Source: Streptomyces roseolilacinus
GTDB taxonomy: Bacteria; Actinomycetota; Actinomycetes; Streptomycetales; Streptomycetaceae
Direction of reading: 5' to 3'
Assembly: GCF_014649335.1 (NCBI RefSeq)
Contig: NZ_BMSV01000015.1
Coordinates: 1 to 64,000 of the forward strand
Length of the DNA: 64,000 nt
Positions 38,701 through 46,582 of this stretch are shown in pieces. Every line of letters begins with the position of its first letter. The stretch's first letter is position 1. Below the pieces are notes generated by a model. That model saw only the letters and a list, made by a program, of their open reading frames with translations, was not told the DNA's origin and searched no databases. The position numbers and the translations under genes were made by a program.

Positions 38701-38959
38701 CCTGGAGCGCCAGCACCGCCCCGTCGACCAGGGGTGGCTCGCCCAGGGCGCAGCGCTGGAGGTCGAGCCGTTCACGCCCGGCGTACAGCACGACGGGGCC
38801 CGTGCCCGCCGCGCCGTCGGGTCCCGCCGCGGCGGCGGCGACGCCGGAGGCCACGGCGGCCAGTGCGGTGCCGGCGGGGGCGGTGACGAGCACGTCGCAG
38901 GCGCGCCGCGCGGTCTGCCCGCCGGGCGGCGCCGCGAGGACGGTCAGCCGGATCTGCAT
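35702..38959 (-). CDS. FHA domain-containing FtsK/SpoIIIE (EccC-like) ATPase
   Basis: About 1,085 residues. An N-terminal region (1-100) is followed by an FHA phosphothreonine-binding domain (~115-170; HVRVGRSADADV, SRLHCEV, LGSTNGTALDGR). A ~200-residue Gly/Ala/Pro linker leads to an EccC-like segment (RARLLGLARSVVAQLAALH, RRDWAWLGWLPHTRP). An FtsK/SpoIIIE ATPase core follows, with P-loop EGPAGSGRTELLR and LLLVDGAG. The usual P-loop Lys is Arg here. A last segment has LVVLVDDLDALV. ATG 38959 has GAAGGGA ~12 nt upstream. It is divergent from a Ser/Thr kinase that could provide the phosphopeptide for the FHA domain (inference). Confidence 0.9.
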   Translation of the reverse strand: MQIRLTVLAAPPGGQTARRACDVLVTAPAGTALAAVASGVAAAAAGPDGAAGTGPVVLYAGRERLDLQRCALGEPPLVDGAVLALQVPADDVAAPDGAVARLHVVAGPDAGGVHLLHPGHVRVGRSADADVPLDDPDVSRLHCEVTVGEDGRVTVADLGSTNGTALDGRPVGSRPVRLPAGALLRVGESALCLSAGADAAAPLPTAPDGEGHVRVVLPAVPGRDGGEDGGHARPGGPAGGPDGTRTAPGGTPAPGGAGLPAGAGHGSAPGAGFADGGTHPRPGTAPAGAAAHERARDAHDGFADGGSGTTGPGAYEGMARDQSGAGGTPARGTRMPEPPARRRGIGAWARRLAGARGDQADRGAGGADTGTGAPDVPRGPGTEAWPDPAAVLLTALGPGARLWGRAPGHPEALAVRLGTTDRADLAAVPVTVGLREAGSLGLAGPRARLLGLARSVVAQLAALHAPADLEIVLISADRSRPVEERRRDWAWLGWLPHTRPAHGQDCRLLLAYDQDQAAARMAELTRRLDDGPLGSGRAEADLPRTSRAEGFRRPDPAGAVPGPYTVVVVDGDPGTAALRGTAARLAETGAAAGVHLVCLAETAPATAVFPAAAAYEAACAAAPAFRECGAAGLLTGDVATALRVLRTAGGHPAGHGTVATVDAVSPAWAERFARALAPLRAEGPEPHGRAAAVALPRSSRLLDELGLARATPASLMARWASAPDGTAVLGAGPHGPVGVDLTGADGPHLLVEGPAGSGRTELLRSVAASLAAASRPDRLGLLLVDGAGGERGDGLGPCTDLPHVTEHLVASDPVRMRAFAQALGAELKRRAELLGHEGFADWSARGDGGRPDGPPADRTVPEQRGVRESFPEQRGGDSDPASDRTLRLRPAAGGGRARGEAPPPLPRLVVLVDDLDALVAPALGSPGRPAAGSVVRALEAVARDGERLGVHLVAATAHPDRTAGSEPDRRARVRVVLDAPPVPPGPDDPAPGRGRVRRADGRVTPFQAGRVTGRIPRTATLRPTVVPLEWERMGDPPARRPVRELGNGPTDLALLASALDRAARSVGAAPVPPLVPVSDTAGPVR

Positions 38960-39316
38960 CGCCGTCAGCGGTCCCTTCTGCGCGACGCGCCGGCAGCGGG
39001 GGGACAGGCCCTCGACGTCCCCCCGCCCGTGCGCGGACACGTCGTCCGGTACAGGTCGGCACGGCCCGTCCCGGGGGCTCCCGACCCCGCGATGCGCCGT
39101 GCAGGTGCAATCCTCCCACCTGCCGCCGACACGGCGCCCGCCCACCGGCAAAAAACGATCTTGAAATTTCCGGCCCGCCGGGGGAAACGCCGGTTTGCGC
39201 CCGCCCTGATCGCATCTGCGCCCCCGCGCAACCGGGCGCCCCGGCCGTACGTCTTCCCTCACGTCCCACCCGGTGACAAGACGTTCGAAGGAAAATCGAA
39301 GGAAGCGGAACGGCAC
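38960..39316. other. Divergent intergenic region, FHA-FtsK / pkaA
   Basis: Part of a 403-nt gap. It contains an AT-richer stretch near 39147-39171 (AAAAAACGATCTTGAAATTT) that could hold the minus-strand promoter. A short direct repeat TCGAAGGAA lies near 39284-39304. No gene is seen. Confidence 0.45.
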
Positions 39317-39322
39317 TAGAGT
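39317..39322 (+). promoter_or_regulatory. Probable -10 box of pkaA promoter
   Basis: TAGAGT lies 40 nt before the pkaA ATG. No clear -35 is seen. Confidence 0.45.
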
Positions 39323-39362
39323 GGGTCGGACGCAAGCTTCGGACCACGATCGCAGGGAGCGC

Positions 39363-41114
39363 ATGACCGTGCGGCCAGTCGGCAGTAAGTACCTGCTCGA
39401 GCAGCCGCTCGGACGCGGCGCCACGGGCACCGTCTGGCGTGCCCGCCAGAGGGAGACGGCGGGCGCCGAGGCGGCCGTGCCGGGCCAGCCCGGCGAGACC
39501 GTCGCGATCAAGGTCCTCAAGGAGGAGCTCGCCAACGACGCGGACATCGTGATGCGCTTCCTGCGGGAGCGCTCCGTCCTCCTCCGCCTCACCCATCCCA
39601 ACATCGTCCGCACCCGCGACCTGGTGGTCGAGGGCGACCTCCTCGCCCTCGTCATGGACCTCGTCGACGGCCCGGACCTGCACCGCTACCTCCGCGAGAA
39701 CGGCCCCCTGACCCCGGTCGCCGCCGCGCTCCTCACCGCCCAGATCGCGGACGCGCTCGCCGCCAGCCACGCCGACGGCGTCGTGCACCGCGACCTCAAG
39801 CCGGCGAACGTCCTGCTCGCCGAGCGGGACGGGCGGATGCACCCGATGCTCACCGACTTCGGCATCGCCCGCCTCGCCGACTCCCCGGGCCTGACCCGCA
39901 CCCACGAGTTCGTCGGCACGCCCGCGTACGTCGCGCCGGAGTCCGCCGAGGGCCGCCCGCAGACCTCCGCCGTGGACGTCTACGGCGCCGGCATCATGCT
40001 GTACGAGCTGGTCACCGGCCGTCCCCCGTTCGGCGGCGGCACGGCGCTGGAGGTCCTGCACCGGCACCTCAGCGAGGAGCCCCGCCGCCCGTCCACGGTG
40101 CCCGCCCCGCTGTGGACGGTCATCGAGCGCTGCCTCAGCAAGGACCCCGGCCGCCGCCCCGGCGCGGAGAACCTGGCCCGCGCGCTGCGCACGGTCGCCG
40201 CCGGCATCGGCGTGCACGCGACCGTCGCGGAGATCGAGGCGGCCGAGGGCGTCGGCGCGCTGCTCGCCCCCGACCCGTCGCCCGCGCCGGTCCCCGACAC
40301 GCCCGCGCCGGACGTCCCGGGCGCCTCCGACGCCACCCAGGTCCTCCCGAGCACCGGCCGGGCCGCGCCCTCGTACGACCCGTCGGCCGCCACCAGCGTC
40401 CTCCCGCAGACCGGCCCCGGCCCCGGCGGACCGGGCGACACCGCCGACCCGACCGCGGTCATGCCGCCCGTGCCGGGCCCGGAGGACCCGCACCCCTGGC
40501 AGACGCAGCTGCGCGCCGCCCGGGACCGCAACGAGCAGACCCAGGTCCAGTACCTCGACCCCGCCGACGACCCGCTGCGCCGCCGCCCCCCGCGCCGGCC
40601 CCAGCAGCCGCCCCGGCCCCAGCAGCAGCCGCCCCAGTACCGCCCGCAGCACCAGCAGTACGGGCAGCAGCCCCCGCAGCAGCACGGGCAGCAGCAGTAC
40701 GGCCAGCAGCCGCCGCCGCAGCAGTACGCCCCGCAGCCGCCCCAGCCGCAGCAGCAGCCGCGCCGGCAGCACGCCCCGGCGCCGCAGCCCCGGCAGCAGT
40801 ACGCCCCCCAGCCCCAGGCGCCCCAGCAGCCCCAGCAGCCCCAGCCGCCGCAGCCCGCGCCCCGCGCCCCGCGTCAGCGCGGCGCCAACCCGATGCGGAT
40901 CCCCGGCCTGGGCTGCCTCAAGGGCTGCCTGTTCACGATCGTGCTGTTCGTCGTGGCCGGCTGGCTCATCTGGGAGCTGACCCCGCTCCAGGACTGGATC
41001 GCCCAGGGCAAGGGCTACTGGCAGGCCATCGGCGACGCCATCTCCTCCGTCAGCGACTGGATCTCCCAGCTGGGCAGCGGCACGGAGACCCCGACCGCCC
41101 CGCCGCAGCAGTGA
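39363..41114 (+). CDS. pkaA: Serine/threonine protein kinase (PkaA-like)
   Basis: 583 residues. The kinase domain (~8-275) has P-loop LGRGATGTVW, ATP-binding Lys50 in VAIKVL, the catalytic loop HRDLKPANVLL with Asp near 144, DFGIAR, and the activation segment ending GTPAYVAPE. A Pro/Gln-rich tail (~400-515, many QQ, PQ and QYG repeats) and one membrane helix (CLFTIVLFVVAGWLIW, ~520-538) follow, with a short extracytoplasmic end. No PASTA domains are present. The ATG at 39363 has AGGGAGCGC upstream. Gene order with the next kinase and prfB fits S. coelicolor pkaA (from memory). Confidence 0.92.
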   Translation: MTVRPVGSKYLLEQPLGRGATGTVWRARQRETAGAEAAVPGQPGETVAIKVLKEELANDADIVMRFLRERSVLLRLTHPNIVRTRDLVVEGDLLALVMDLVDGPDLHRYLRENGPLTPVAAALLTAQIADALAASHADGVVHRDLKPANVLLAERDGRMHPMLTDFGIARLADSPGLTRTHEFVGTPAYVAPESAEGRPQTSAVDVYGAGIMLYELVTGRPPFGGGTALEVLHRHLSEEPRRPSTVPAPLWTVIERCLSKDPGRRPGAENLARALRTVAAGIGVHATVAEIEAAEGVGALLAPDPSPAPVPDTPAPDVPGASDATQVLPSTGRAAPSYDPSAATSVLPQTGPGPGGPGDTADPTAVMPPVPGPEDPHPWQTQLRAARDRNEQTQVQYLDPADDPLRRRPPRRPQQPPRPQQQPPQYRPQHQQYGQQPPQQHGQQQYGQQPPPQQYAPQPPQPQQQPRRQHAPAPQPRQQYAPQPQAPQQPQQPQPPQPAPRAPRQRGANPMRIPGLGCLKGCLFTIVLFVVAGWLIWELTPLQDWIAQGKGYWQAIGDAISSVSDWISQLGSGTETPTAPPQQ

Positions 41115-41229
41115 GCCCCCGCGCCGGGGCGGCCCCCTCCACCCCGGCGCACGCGGCGGCCCCGCCCGCCCCGGCGCGCACCGGCGTCGTCGCTTTGTCG
41201 ACTTCGGAGGGGTGATTTCCGCTCCCGCG

Positions 41230-41259
41230 TGAATACCGGTGCCCGCACCCGCGTAACTT
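41230..41259 (+). promoter_or_regulatory. Possible promoter of pkaB
   Basis: TGAATA (41230-41235) and TAACTT (41254-41259), spaced 18 nt, lie 33 nt before the pkaB start. Confidence 0.4.
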
Positions 41260-41291
41260 GGTCGGGAACGCCAGCCGCTGAGGGAGCAGTC

Positions 41292-42551
41292 TTGGCACGG
41301 AAAATCGGCAGCCGGTACACGGCTCACCAGATCCTGGGGCGGGGCAGCGCCGGCACGGTGTGGCTCGGAGAGGGCCCGGAGGGCCCCGTCGCCATCAAGC
41401 TGCTGCGCGAGGACCTCGCCTCGGACCAGGAACTCGTCGGACGCTTCGTCCAGGAGCGCACCGCCCTGCTCGGGCTCGAACACCCGCGTGTGGTGGCCGT
41501 GCGCGACCTGGTCGTCGACGGCAACGACCTGGCCCTGGTCATGGACCTCGTCCGCGGCACCGACCTGCGCAGCCGCCTCGACCGCGAGCGCCGCCTCGCG
41601 CCCGCCGCGGCCGTCGCCATCGTCGCGGACGTCGCCGAGGGCCTCGCCGCCGCGCACGCCGCCGGGGTCGTCCACCGGGACGTCAAGCCGGAGAACATCC
41701 TGCTCGACATGGAGGGCCCGCTCGGCCCGGGCGGCGCCCACCCCGCCCTGCTCACCGACTTCGGTGTCGCCAAGCTGATTGACACCCCGCGCCGCACCCG
41801 CACCAACCGCATCATCGGCACCCCCGACTACCTCGCCCCCGAGATCGTCGAGGGCCTGCCGCCGCGCGCCGCCGTCGACATCTACGCGCTCGCGACCGTC
41901 CTGTACGAGCTGCTGGCGGGCTTCACCCCGTTCGGCGGCGGACACCCGGGCGCCGTCCTGCGCCGCCACGTCACCGAGACGGTCGTCCCGCTGCCCGGCA
42001 TCCCGGACGAGCTGTGGCAGCTGATCGTGCAGTGCCTGGCCAAGGCGCCCGCGTCCCGGCTGCGCGCCTCCGAGCTCGCCGCCCGCCTCCACGACCTGGC
42101 GCCGCTCGTCGCGCACATGCCGCCCCTGGACGTGGACGAACCGGGCGCCGAGCCGTCCTCGGAGCCGTACGAGGACGACCCGTACCCGACGCTCCCGAGC
42201 GGCCCGCGCCGCTCCGCCGTCCCGCTGGTCCCGGGCTCCTCCGCGGACTCCAGCCGCGACACCCACACGTCGATGCGCGTCCCCGGCCCGGACGAGCTGT
42301 CCGGCGGCCCCCTGGGCACCGCCCGCGCCCCGCGCGCCCCCGGCCAGCGCCGCCCCGGCTCGGCCCGCAACAAGCCCTCCGCCGCCCGCAGGCGCCGCCT
42401 CGCGCTCTCCGTCGCGGGTGCCGCCCTGGTCGCCGCGGTGGGCGTGGGCGGCTGGCTCGCGGCGAGCGGCGACGACACCGAGGCACCGCCCCAGGACTCC
42501 CGGCAGTCCGCCCCCGAGCCCGTCCCGGACACCGCTCCCGCCCGGCCCTGA
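41292..42551 (+). CDS. pkaB: Serine/threonine protein kinase (PkaB-like)
   Basis: 419 residues. The kinase domain has [10 protein letters not shown], Lys36 in [17 protein letters not shown] with Asp near 130, DFGVAK and [10 protein letters not shown] linker is followed by one membrane helix near 368-390 ([20 protein letters not shown]) and a short acidic Pro-rich extracytoplasmic tail. The start is taken as TTG 41292 ([17 protein letters not shown]) with AGGGAG 6 nt upstream; the frame is open from 41229. Length and N-terminus match PkaB of S. coelicolor as I remember it. It forms a tandem kinase pair with pkaA. Confidence 0.92.
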   Translation: MARKIGSRYTAHQILGRGSAGTVWLGEGPEGPVAIKLLREDLASDQELVGRFVQERTALLGLEHPRVVAVRDLVVDGNDLALVMDLVRGTDLRSRLDRERRLAPAAAVAIVADVAEGLAAAHAAGVVHRDVKPENILLDMEGPLGPGGAHPALLTDFGVAKLIDTPRRTRTNRIIGTPDYLAPEIVEGLPPRAAVDIYALATVLYELLAGFTPFGGGHPGAVLRRHVTETVVPLPGIPDELWQLIVQCLAKAPASRLRASELAARLHDLAPLVAHMPPLDVDEPGAEPSSEPYEDDPYPTLPSGPRRSAVPLVPGSSADSSRDTHTSMRVPGPDELSGGPLGTARAPRAPGQRRPGSARNKPSAARRRRLALSVAGAALVAAVGVGGWLAASGDDTEAPPQDSRQSAPEPVPDTAPARP

Positions 42552-42619
42552 CCGCACGCGCGGCCCCCCGGGGAGCGGCCCGCCCGCCCTCGGGGGAGGG
42601 GACTGTCGCGGCCAGCCGT

Positions 42620-42625
42620 TACGCT
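42620..42625 (+). promoter_or_regulatory. -10 box of prfB promoter (leaderless)
   Basis: TACGCT ends 7 nt before the GTG start, which places the transcription start at or next to the start codon. No ribosome site is present. Confidence 0.5.
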
Positions 42626-42631
42626 GGACCC

Positions 42632-43744
42632 GTGGCAGTCGTCGACGTATCCGAAGAGCTGAAGTCCCTCACCTCGACCATGGGGTCCATCGAGGCGGTC
42701 CTCGACCTCGACAAGATGAGGGCAGACATCGCCGTGCTCGAGGAGCAGGCGGCCGCGCCGTCCCTGTGGGACGACCCCGAGGCGGCGCAGAAGATCACCA
42801 GCAAGCTGTCGCACCTCCAGGCCGAGGTGCGCAAGGCGGAGACCCTGCGCGGCCGGATCGACGACCTCGCGGTGCTGTTCGAGCTCGCCGAGGCCGAGGA
42901 CGACCAGGACACCCTCGCCGAGGCCGAGGCGGAGCTCACCGAGGTCCGCAAGGCCCTCGACGAGATGGAGGTCCGCACCCTCCTGTCCGGCGAGTACGAC
43001 GAGCGCGAGGCCCTCGTCACCATCCGCGCCGAGGCCGGCGGCGTCGACGCCTCCGACTTCGCGGAGCGCCTGCAGCGCATGTACCTCCGCTGGGCCGAGC
43101 GGCACGACTACAAGACCGAGATCTACGAGACGTCGTACGCGGAGGAGGCCGGCATCAAGTCGACCACCTTCGTCGTCCACGCCCCGTACGCGTACGGCAC
43201 GCTCTCCGTCGAGCAGGGCACGCACCGCCTGGTCCGCATCTCGCCGTTCGACAACCAGGGCCGCCGCCAGACGTCCTTCGCGGGCGTCGAGGTGCTGCCG
43301 GTCGTCGAGCAGACCGACCACATCGAGATCCCGGAGAACGAGCTCCGCATCGACGTGTACCGGTCCTCCGGCCCCGGCGGCCAGTCCGTCAACACCACGG
43401 ACTCCGCGGTCCGCATCACCCACATCCCCACCGGTGTGGTCGTGTCCTGCCAGAACGAGAAGTCGCAGATCCAGAACAAGGCGTCCGCGATGCGCGTCCT
43501 GCAGGCCCGCCTCCTGGAGCGCCAGCGCCAGGAGGAGCGCGCCAGGATGGACGCCCTCAAGGGCGACGGCGGCAGCTCCTGGGGCAACCAGATGCGCTCC
43601 TACGTCCTGCACCCGTACCAGATGGTCAAGGACCTGCGCACGGAGCACGAGGTCGGCAACCCGCAGGCCGTCCTCGACGGTGAGATCGACGCCTTCCTGG
43701 AGGCGGGCATCCGCTGGCGCAAGCAGCAGGACCAGGAGAAGTAG
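42632..43744 (+). CDS. prfB: Peptide chain release factor 2
   Basis: 370 residues. Terminates translation at UGA and UAA. The GGQ loop is [20 protein letters not shown] (~246-265) and the RF2-specific SPF tripeptide occurs in [12 protein letters not shown]. The coding frame is continuous, without the +1 programmed frameshift of E. coli prfB. GTG 42632 lacks a Shine-Dalgarno sequence, and TACGCT ends 7 nt upstream, so the mRNA is probably leaderless. The frame stays open far upstream inside pkaB but that part is not used. Confidence 0.97.
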   Translation: MAVVDVSEELKSLTSTMGSIEAVLDLDKMRADIAVLEEQAAAPSLWDDPEAAQKITSKLSHLQAEVRKAETLRGRIDDLAVLFELAEAEDDQDTLAEAEAELTEVRKALDEMEVRTLLSGEYDEREALVTIRAEAGGVDASDFAERLQRMYLRWAERHDYKTEIYETSYAEEAGIKSTTFVVHAPYAYGTLSVEQGTHRLVRISPFDNQGRRQTSFAGVEVLPVVEQTDHIEIPENELRIDVYRSSGPGGQSVNTTDSAVRITHIPTGVVVSCQNEKSQIQNKASAMRVLQARLLERQRQEERARMDALKGDGGSSWGNQMRSYVLHPYQMVKDLRTEHEVGNPQAVLDGEIDAFLEAGIRWRKQQDQEK

Positions 43745-43761
43745 ACCCACCCCCGTACGAC

Positions 43762-43791
43762 CGGCGCCGCCCCCTCCCGGGGCCGGCGCCG
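43762..43791 (+). terminator. prfB terminator
   Basis: CGGCGCC / GGCGCCG followed by an inner CCCC / GGGG pairing forms a hairpin 18 nt after the prfB stop codon. Confidence 0.7.
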
Positions 43792-44148
43792 TCGTCGTAC
43801 TCCGCCGTGCGGGACCGGGCGCGGGCGGCGGGGCGGTGGCGCGGGCGGTCGGCGCCGGGCTCCGGGGCCATCGCTTTGTCGACAAGGCAATCGCCCACGT
43901 CAGCACGGCTTTTCGCGTTTACGTCACAGATGCATGCCCGCATAGCAGGCAAACCGTGATCTTCCAACTCTTACGCGACGCAACGTCCTTGACGCCCCCT
44001 CGAAAAGCCGAAAGTCTGGGCCGCGGCATGCGCGGATCCGGGGCGCGTGTGAACGGGGGCTGGTCCGGCAACGTCACGGCCCCCCTGTCCTGGCCCTGGT
44101 GCGGTGCGCTGCTCCACTGACAGAACGGCTACTGGGGGTAGCAACTTT
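43792..44148 (+). promoter_or_regulatory. Upstream region of surface-protein gene
   Basis: Part of a 404-nt gap. It includes an AT-richer block (~43900-43985) and a possible promoter, TTGACG (43989-43994) with AAGTCT (44012-44017) spaced by 17 nt. A GGGGGC/GCCCCC hairpin lies at ~44055-44087. The predicted leader is about 125 nt. GGGGGT lies 10 nt before the ATG as ribosome site. Confidence 0.42.
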
Positions 44149-45165
44149 ATGACCAAGAAGATGCGGGTCAGGGTCGCGCGGATAGCCGCCGGTGCGGTGA
44201 TCGCCGCGGGCGCGTCCCTGACCGCGGCCGGGGCCGCGCAGGCGGCCGGCTTCGAGCTCGGCCTCTCCGCCGGATGCTCCCCGATCGACTCCACCTGTGA
44301 CGACAACACCGACCTGGGCGGTGACGGCGGCACGACGGCCGACGGCGGCGTGTCCGTCAGCGGCGGCGTGTCCATCGGCGGCGGCACCTCGACCGACGGC
44401 GGCACCTCGACCGACGGCGGCGTGTCCATCAGCGGCGGCGTGTCCTCCGACGGTGGCGCGTCCTCCGACGGCGGTGCGGCGTCCACGAACGGTGGCGCGT
44501 CGTCCGATGGTGGTGCGTCGTCCAACGGTGGTGCGTCCACGAACGGTGGCGCGTCCTCCGATGGTGGTGCGTCGTCCAACGGTGGTGCGTCCACGAACGG
44601 TGGCGCGTCCTCCGATGGTGGTGCGTCGTCCAACGGTGGCGCGTCCACGAACGGTGGTGCGTCCACGAACGGTGGCGCGTCCTCCGACGGCGGTGCGTCC
44701 TCCAACGGCGGTTCCACCGGCTCGACGGGCTCCACCGGCACCACGGGTTCCACCGGCTCGACCGGCACCACGGGTTCCACCGGGACCACCGGCACCACGG
44801 GGTCGACCGGCACCACCGGCACCACGGGTTCCACCGGCACCACCGGCATCAACGGTGGCACCACCACCGGCGGTGACGACGCCGCGTCCACCGGTGGCGC
44901 CGCGGCCACCGGCGGTTCCGGCTCGACCGGCGGCGACGCCGGCACCTGCGCCGTGACCGCCGACGGCGCCGAGTGCTCCGACAACAACCCCGGCACCAAC
45001 AACGTCGGCTCGCAGCCGGTGCAGCAGGGCGAGGCCAAGGAGGAGCTGGCGGAGACCGGCGCCGCCGAGACCTCGTTCCTCCTCATCGGTGCCGCGACGA
45101 TGATCGCCGGCGGCGTCGGCTTCCGCCTGCTGCCGCGCCTGGTCGGCGGCCGCACCGTCGCCTAG
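44149..45165 (+). CDS. Secreted repeat-rich surface protein with LAETG sortase signal
   Basis: 338 residues. The signal peptide (1-33) ends AAGAAQAAG. A cysteine pair (C43, C50) precedes a long low-complexity region. Residues 101-186 are GGASSD/GGASSN/GGASTN hexapeptides. Residues 188-235 are 16 Gly-X-Y triplets, mostly GST and GTT, resembling collagen-like glycosylated regions. A second cysteine pair lies at C267/C276. The sorting signal is LAETG (300-304), then a hydrophobic helix and a basic end (FRLLPRLVGGRTVA). LAxTG fits Streptomyces class E sortases, so the protein is probably anchored to peptidoglycan. No sortase gene is in the window. Confidence 0.88.
   Translation: MTKKMRVRVARIAAGAVIAAGASLTAAGAAQAAGFELGLSAGCSPIDSTCDDNTDLGGDGGTTADGGVSVSGGVSIGGGTSTDGGTSTDGGVSISGGVSSDGGASSDGGAASTNGGASSDGGASSNGGASTNGGASSDGGASSNGGASTNGGASSDGGASSNGGASTNGGASTNGGASSDGGASSNGGSTGSTGSTGTTGSTGSTGTTGSTGTTGTTGSTGTTGTTGSTGTTGINGGTTTGGDDAASTGGAAATGGSGSTGGDAGTCAVTADGAECSDNNPGTNNVGSQPVQQGEAKEELAETGAAETSFLLIGAATMIAGGVGFRLLPRLVGGRTVA
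44491..44706 (+). repeat. 54-bp coding tandem repeats
   Basis: Three near-identical 54-bp units (44491-44544, 44545-44598, 44599-44652), each encoding GGASSDGGASSNGGASTN, are followed by a reordered fourth set to 44706. The near-identity of synonymous sites indicates recent expansion. Confidence 0.92.
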
Positions 45166-45228
45166 GCGCACCGGGCCCGGACGACCGGGCACCCGAGCGC
45201 ACCCGGGCCCGGGAGACCGGGCACACGA

Positions 45229-45268
45229 CGAGGGCCCGGACACCGTGGGAACGGTGTCCGGGCCCTCG
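45229..45268. terminator. Strong terminator after surface-protein gene
   Basis: A perfect 18-bp stem (CGAGGGCCCGGACACCGT with its complement) around a GGGA loop. It lies 64 nt after the stop codon, in a region with several GGGCCCGG dyads. Confidence 0.9.
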
Positions 45269-45301
45269 CCGTGCTCAGGCTCCCGCGTGCGCGGCCGGCC
45301 G

Positions 45302-45361
45302 CTAGGTCGTGTCTTCAAAGTCCCGTCTGCCGGACGACGCTACTTTGAAGACACTCCCTAG
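45302..45361. repeat. 60-bp CTAG-bounded palindromic element (MITE-like)
   Basis: CTAG at both ends encloses a 13-bp perfect inverted repeat (GTGTCTTCAAAGT at 45309-45321, ACTTTGAAGACAC at 45342-45354) with a 20-nt loop. Including the ends, 22 of 24 terminal bases pair. There is no coding capacity. It resembles a small non-autonomous element or an IS remnant with a CTAG target duplication. The right CTAG contains the stop codon of the minus-strand gene at 45358. Confidence 0.7.
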
Positions 45362-45552
45362 GCTGGCTGGTGCGCCACGACCAGCGCCGCCGCCGTCGCC
45401 ACCAGGAGCAGGAACAGCGCTACCAGCGCCGACGGGCTCAGGGCGCCCCAGGGGCTCTGCTGCATGCGCTCACGATTCGCCCGGCAGACGGGGCAGCGGC
45501 CCTCGCTCACGGGCGCGGCGCAGTTGGCGCACACCAATCGGTCATAGGTCAT
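45358..45552 (-). CDS. Small zinc-ribbon membrane protein
   Basis: 64 residues. MTYDRLVCANCAAPVSEGRC begins with a CxxC pair; a second CxxC (CPVC) completes a zinc ribbon at ~8-22. One hydrophobic helix follows (SALVALFLLLVATAAALVV, ~40-58). ATG 45552 has a near-perfect ribosome site (GGAGGAGAG). The frame extends to 45618 without support. It is divergent from ftsE. Its TAG stop codon lies within the right CTAG of the palindromic element. Function is unknown. Confidence 0.8.
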   Translation of the reverse strand: MTYDRLVCANCAAPVSEGRCPVCRANRERMQQSPWGALSPSALVALFLLLVATAAALVVAHQPA

Positions 45553-45759
45553 GCGCTCTCCTCCTCCCGCGCGGCGGAGCCGCTCGACTGCGGGCCGTCC
45601 ACCGAGTTCTCTCCACACAACGCTCAGGGAAACGCGTCCGTTCCCCTCCCCACTGTGCCAGGTCCCACGAGTTTAGGCGCGCCCCGCCGGGTTCCGGCCG
45701 GTCAGGACCTCCTACCACAGCCCCCCAGTACGGACAAATCGGGCAAGCCCGTACGGCGC

Positions 45760-45789
45760 CTGCACGGGGCATCCCGGTTCGCGTATGGT
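45760..45789 (+). promoter_or_regulatory. Probable ftsEX promoter
   Basis: CTGCAC (45760-45765) and TATGGT (45784-45789) are spaced by 18 nt. An in-frame ATG (45785) lies inside the -10 box, which supports the downstream GTG 45830 as the ftsE start. Confidence 0.48.
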
Positions 45790-45829
45790 CACGCTCACCT
45801 ACTCCTCCCGGCCGACCGTGGGTGCACCC

Positions 45830-46519
45830 GTGATCCGATTCGACAACGTCTCCAAGTCCTACCCGAAGCAGAACCAGCCCGCGCTCAGGGACGTCTCCCT
45901 GGAGATCGAGAAGGGCGAGTTCGTCTTCCTGGTGGGGTCCTCCGGCTCCGGGAAGTCCACCTTCCTGCGGCTGCTCCTGCGCGAGGAGCGCGCCAGCACG
46001 GGAACGGTGCACGTCCTCGGCAAGGACCTCGCCCGGCTGTCCAACTGGAAGGTGCCGCACATGCGCCGCCAACTGGGCACGGTGTTCCAGGACTTCCGGC
46101 TGCTGCCGAACAAGACCGTCGCGCAGAACGTGGCCTTCGCGCAGGAGGTCATCGGCAAGTCCCGCGGCGAGATCCGCAAGTCCGTCCCCCAGGTCCTGGG
46201 CCTGGTCGGCCTCGCGGGCAAGGAGGACCGGATGCCGGGCGAGCTGTCCGGCGGTGAGCAGCAGCGCGTGGCCATCGCGCGCGCGTTCGTCAACCGGCCG
46301 ATGCTGCTGATCGCCGACGAGCCGACCGGCAACCTCGACCCGCAGACGTCGGTGGGCATCATGAAGCTGCTCGACAAGATCAACCGCACGGGCACCACCG
46401 TCGTCATGGCGACGCACGACCAGAACATCGTCGACCAGATGCGCAAGCGCGTCATCGAGCTGGAGAAGGGCCGTCTCGTCCGCGACCAGGCCCGCGGCGT
46501 CTACGGCTACCAGCACTGA
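45830..46519 (+). CDS. ftsE: Cell division ATP-binding protein FtsE
   Basis: 229 residues from GTG 45830 ([20 protein letters not shown]), the normal FtsE length. Walker A is [13 protein letters not shown], the Q-loop [12 protein letters not shown], the signature [17 protein letters not shown], Walker [13 protein letters not shown] and the His switch MATHD. With FtsX it controls peptidoglycan hydrolases at the septum. ftsX follows after 63 nt. In actinomycetes the ftsEX-smpB cluster sits near prfB, as here. Confidence 0.97.
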   Translation: MIRFDNVSKSYPKQNQPALRDVSLEIEKGEFVFLVGSSGSGKSTFLRLLLREERASTGTVHVLGKDLARLSNWKVPHMRRQLGTVFQDFRLLPNKTVAQNVAFAQEVIGKSRGEIRKSVPQVLGLVGLAGKEDRMPGELSGGEQQRVAIARAFVNRPMLLIADEPTGNLDPQTSVGIMKLLDKINRTGTTVVMATHDQNIVDQMRKRVIELEKGRLVRDQARGVYGYQH

Positions 46520-46582
46520 CCGACCAGCGGGCAGTAGCAGCAGCAGGCTTCACGCACGGCAAGGAAAGGCTCTACGCACGCG

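Noticed and set aside
41115-41291. Possible extra N-terminus of PkaB from ATG 41229
   Set aside because: The kinase domain begins right after TTG 41292, which has a good ribosome site, and the likely promoter lies inside the extension.
42014-42631. N-terminal extension of the prfB frame into pkaB
   Set aside because: The extension is Arg/Pro-rich, lies in the wrong frame of the kinase gene, and RF2 begins at [14 protein letters not shown].
41190-43883. Shared 13-mer TCGCTTTGTCGAC at 41190 and 43871
   Set aside because: Matches of this length are expected by chance within 64 kb. The flanking sequences and positions relative to genes differ.
44491-44706. Regular repeats that could suggest a CRISPR array
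   Set aside because: The units are contiguous, in frame and without unique spacers, and no cas genes are present.
43971-45318. Long minus-strand open frames opposite the surface-protein gene, with Pro/Asp-Ala repeats
   Set aside because: They mirror the tandem repeats of the plus-strand gene, lack a ribosome site and have no recognisable domain. The plus frame has a signal peptide and sorting signal.
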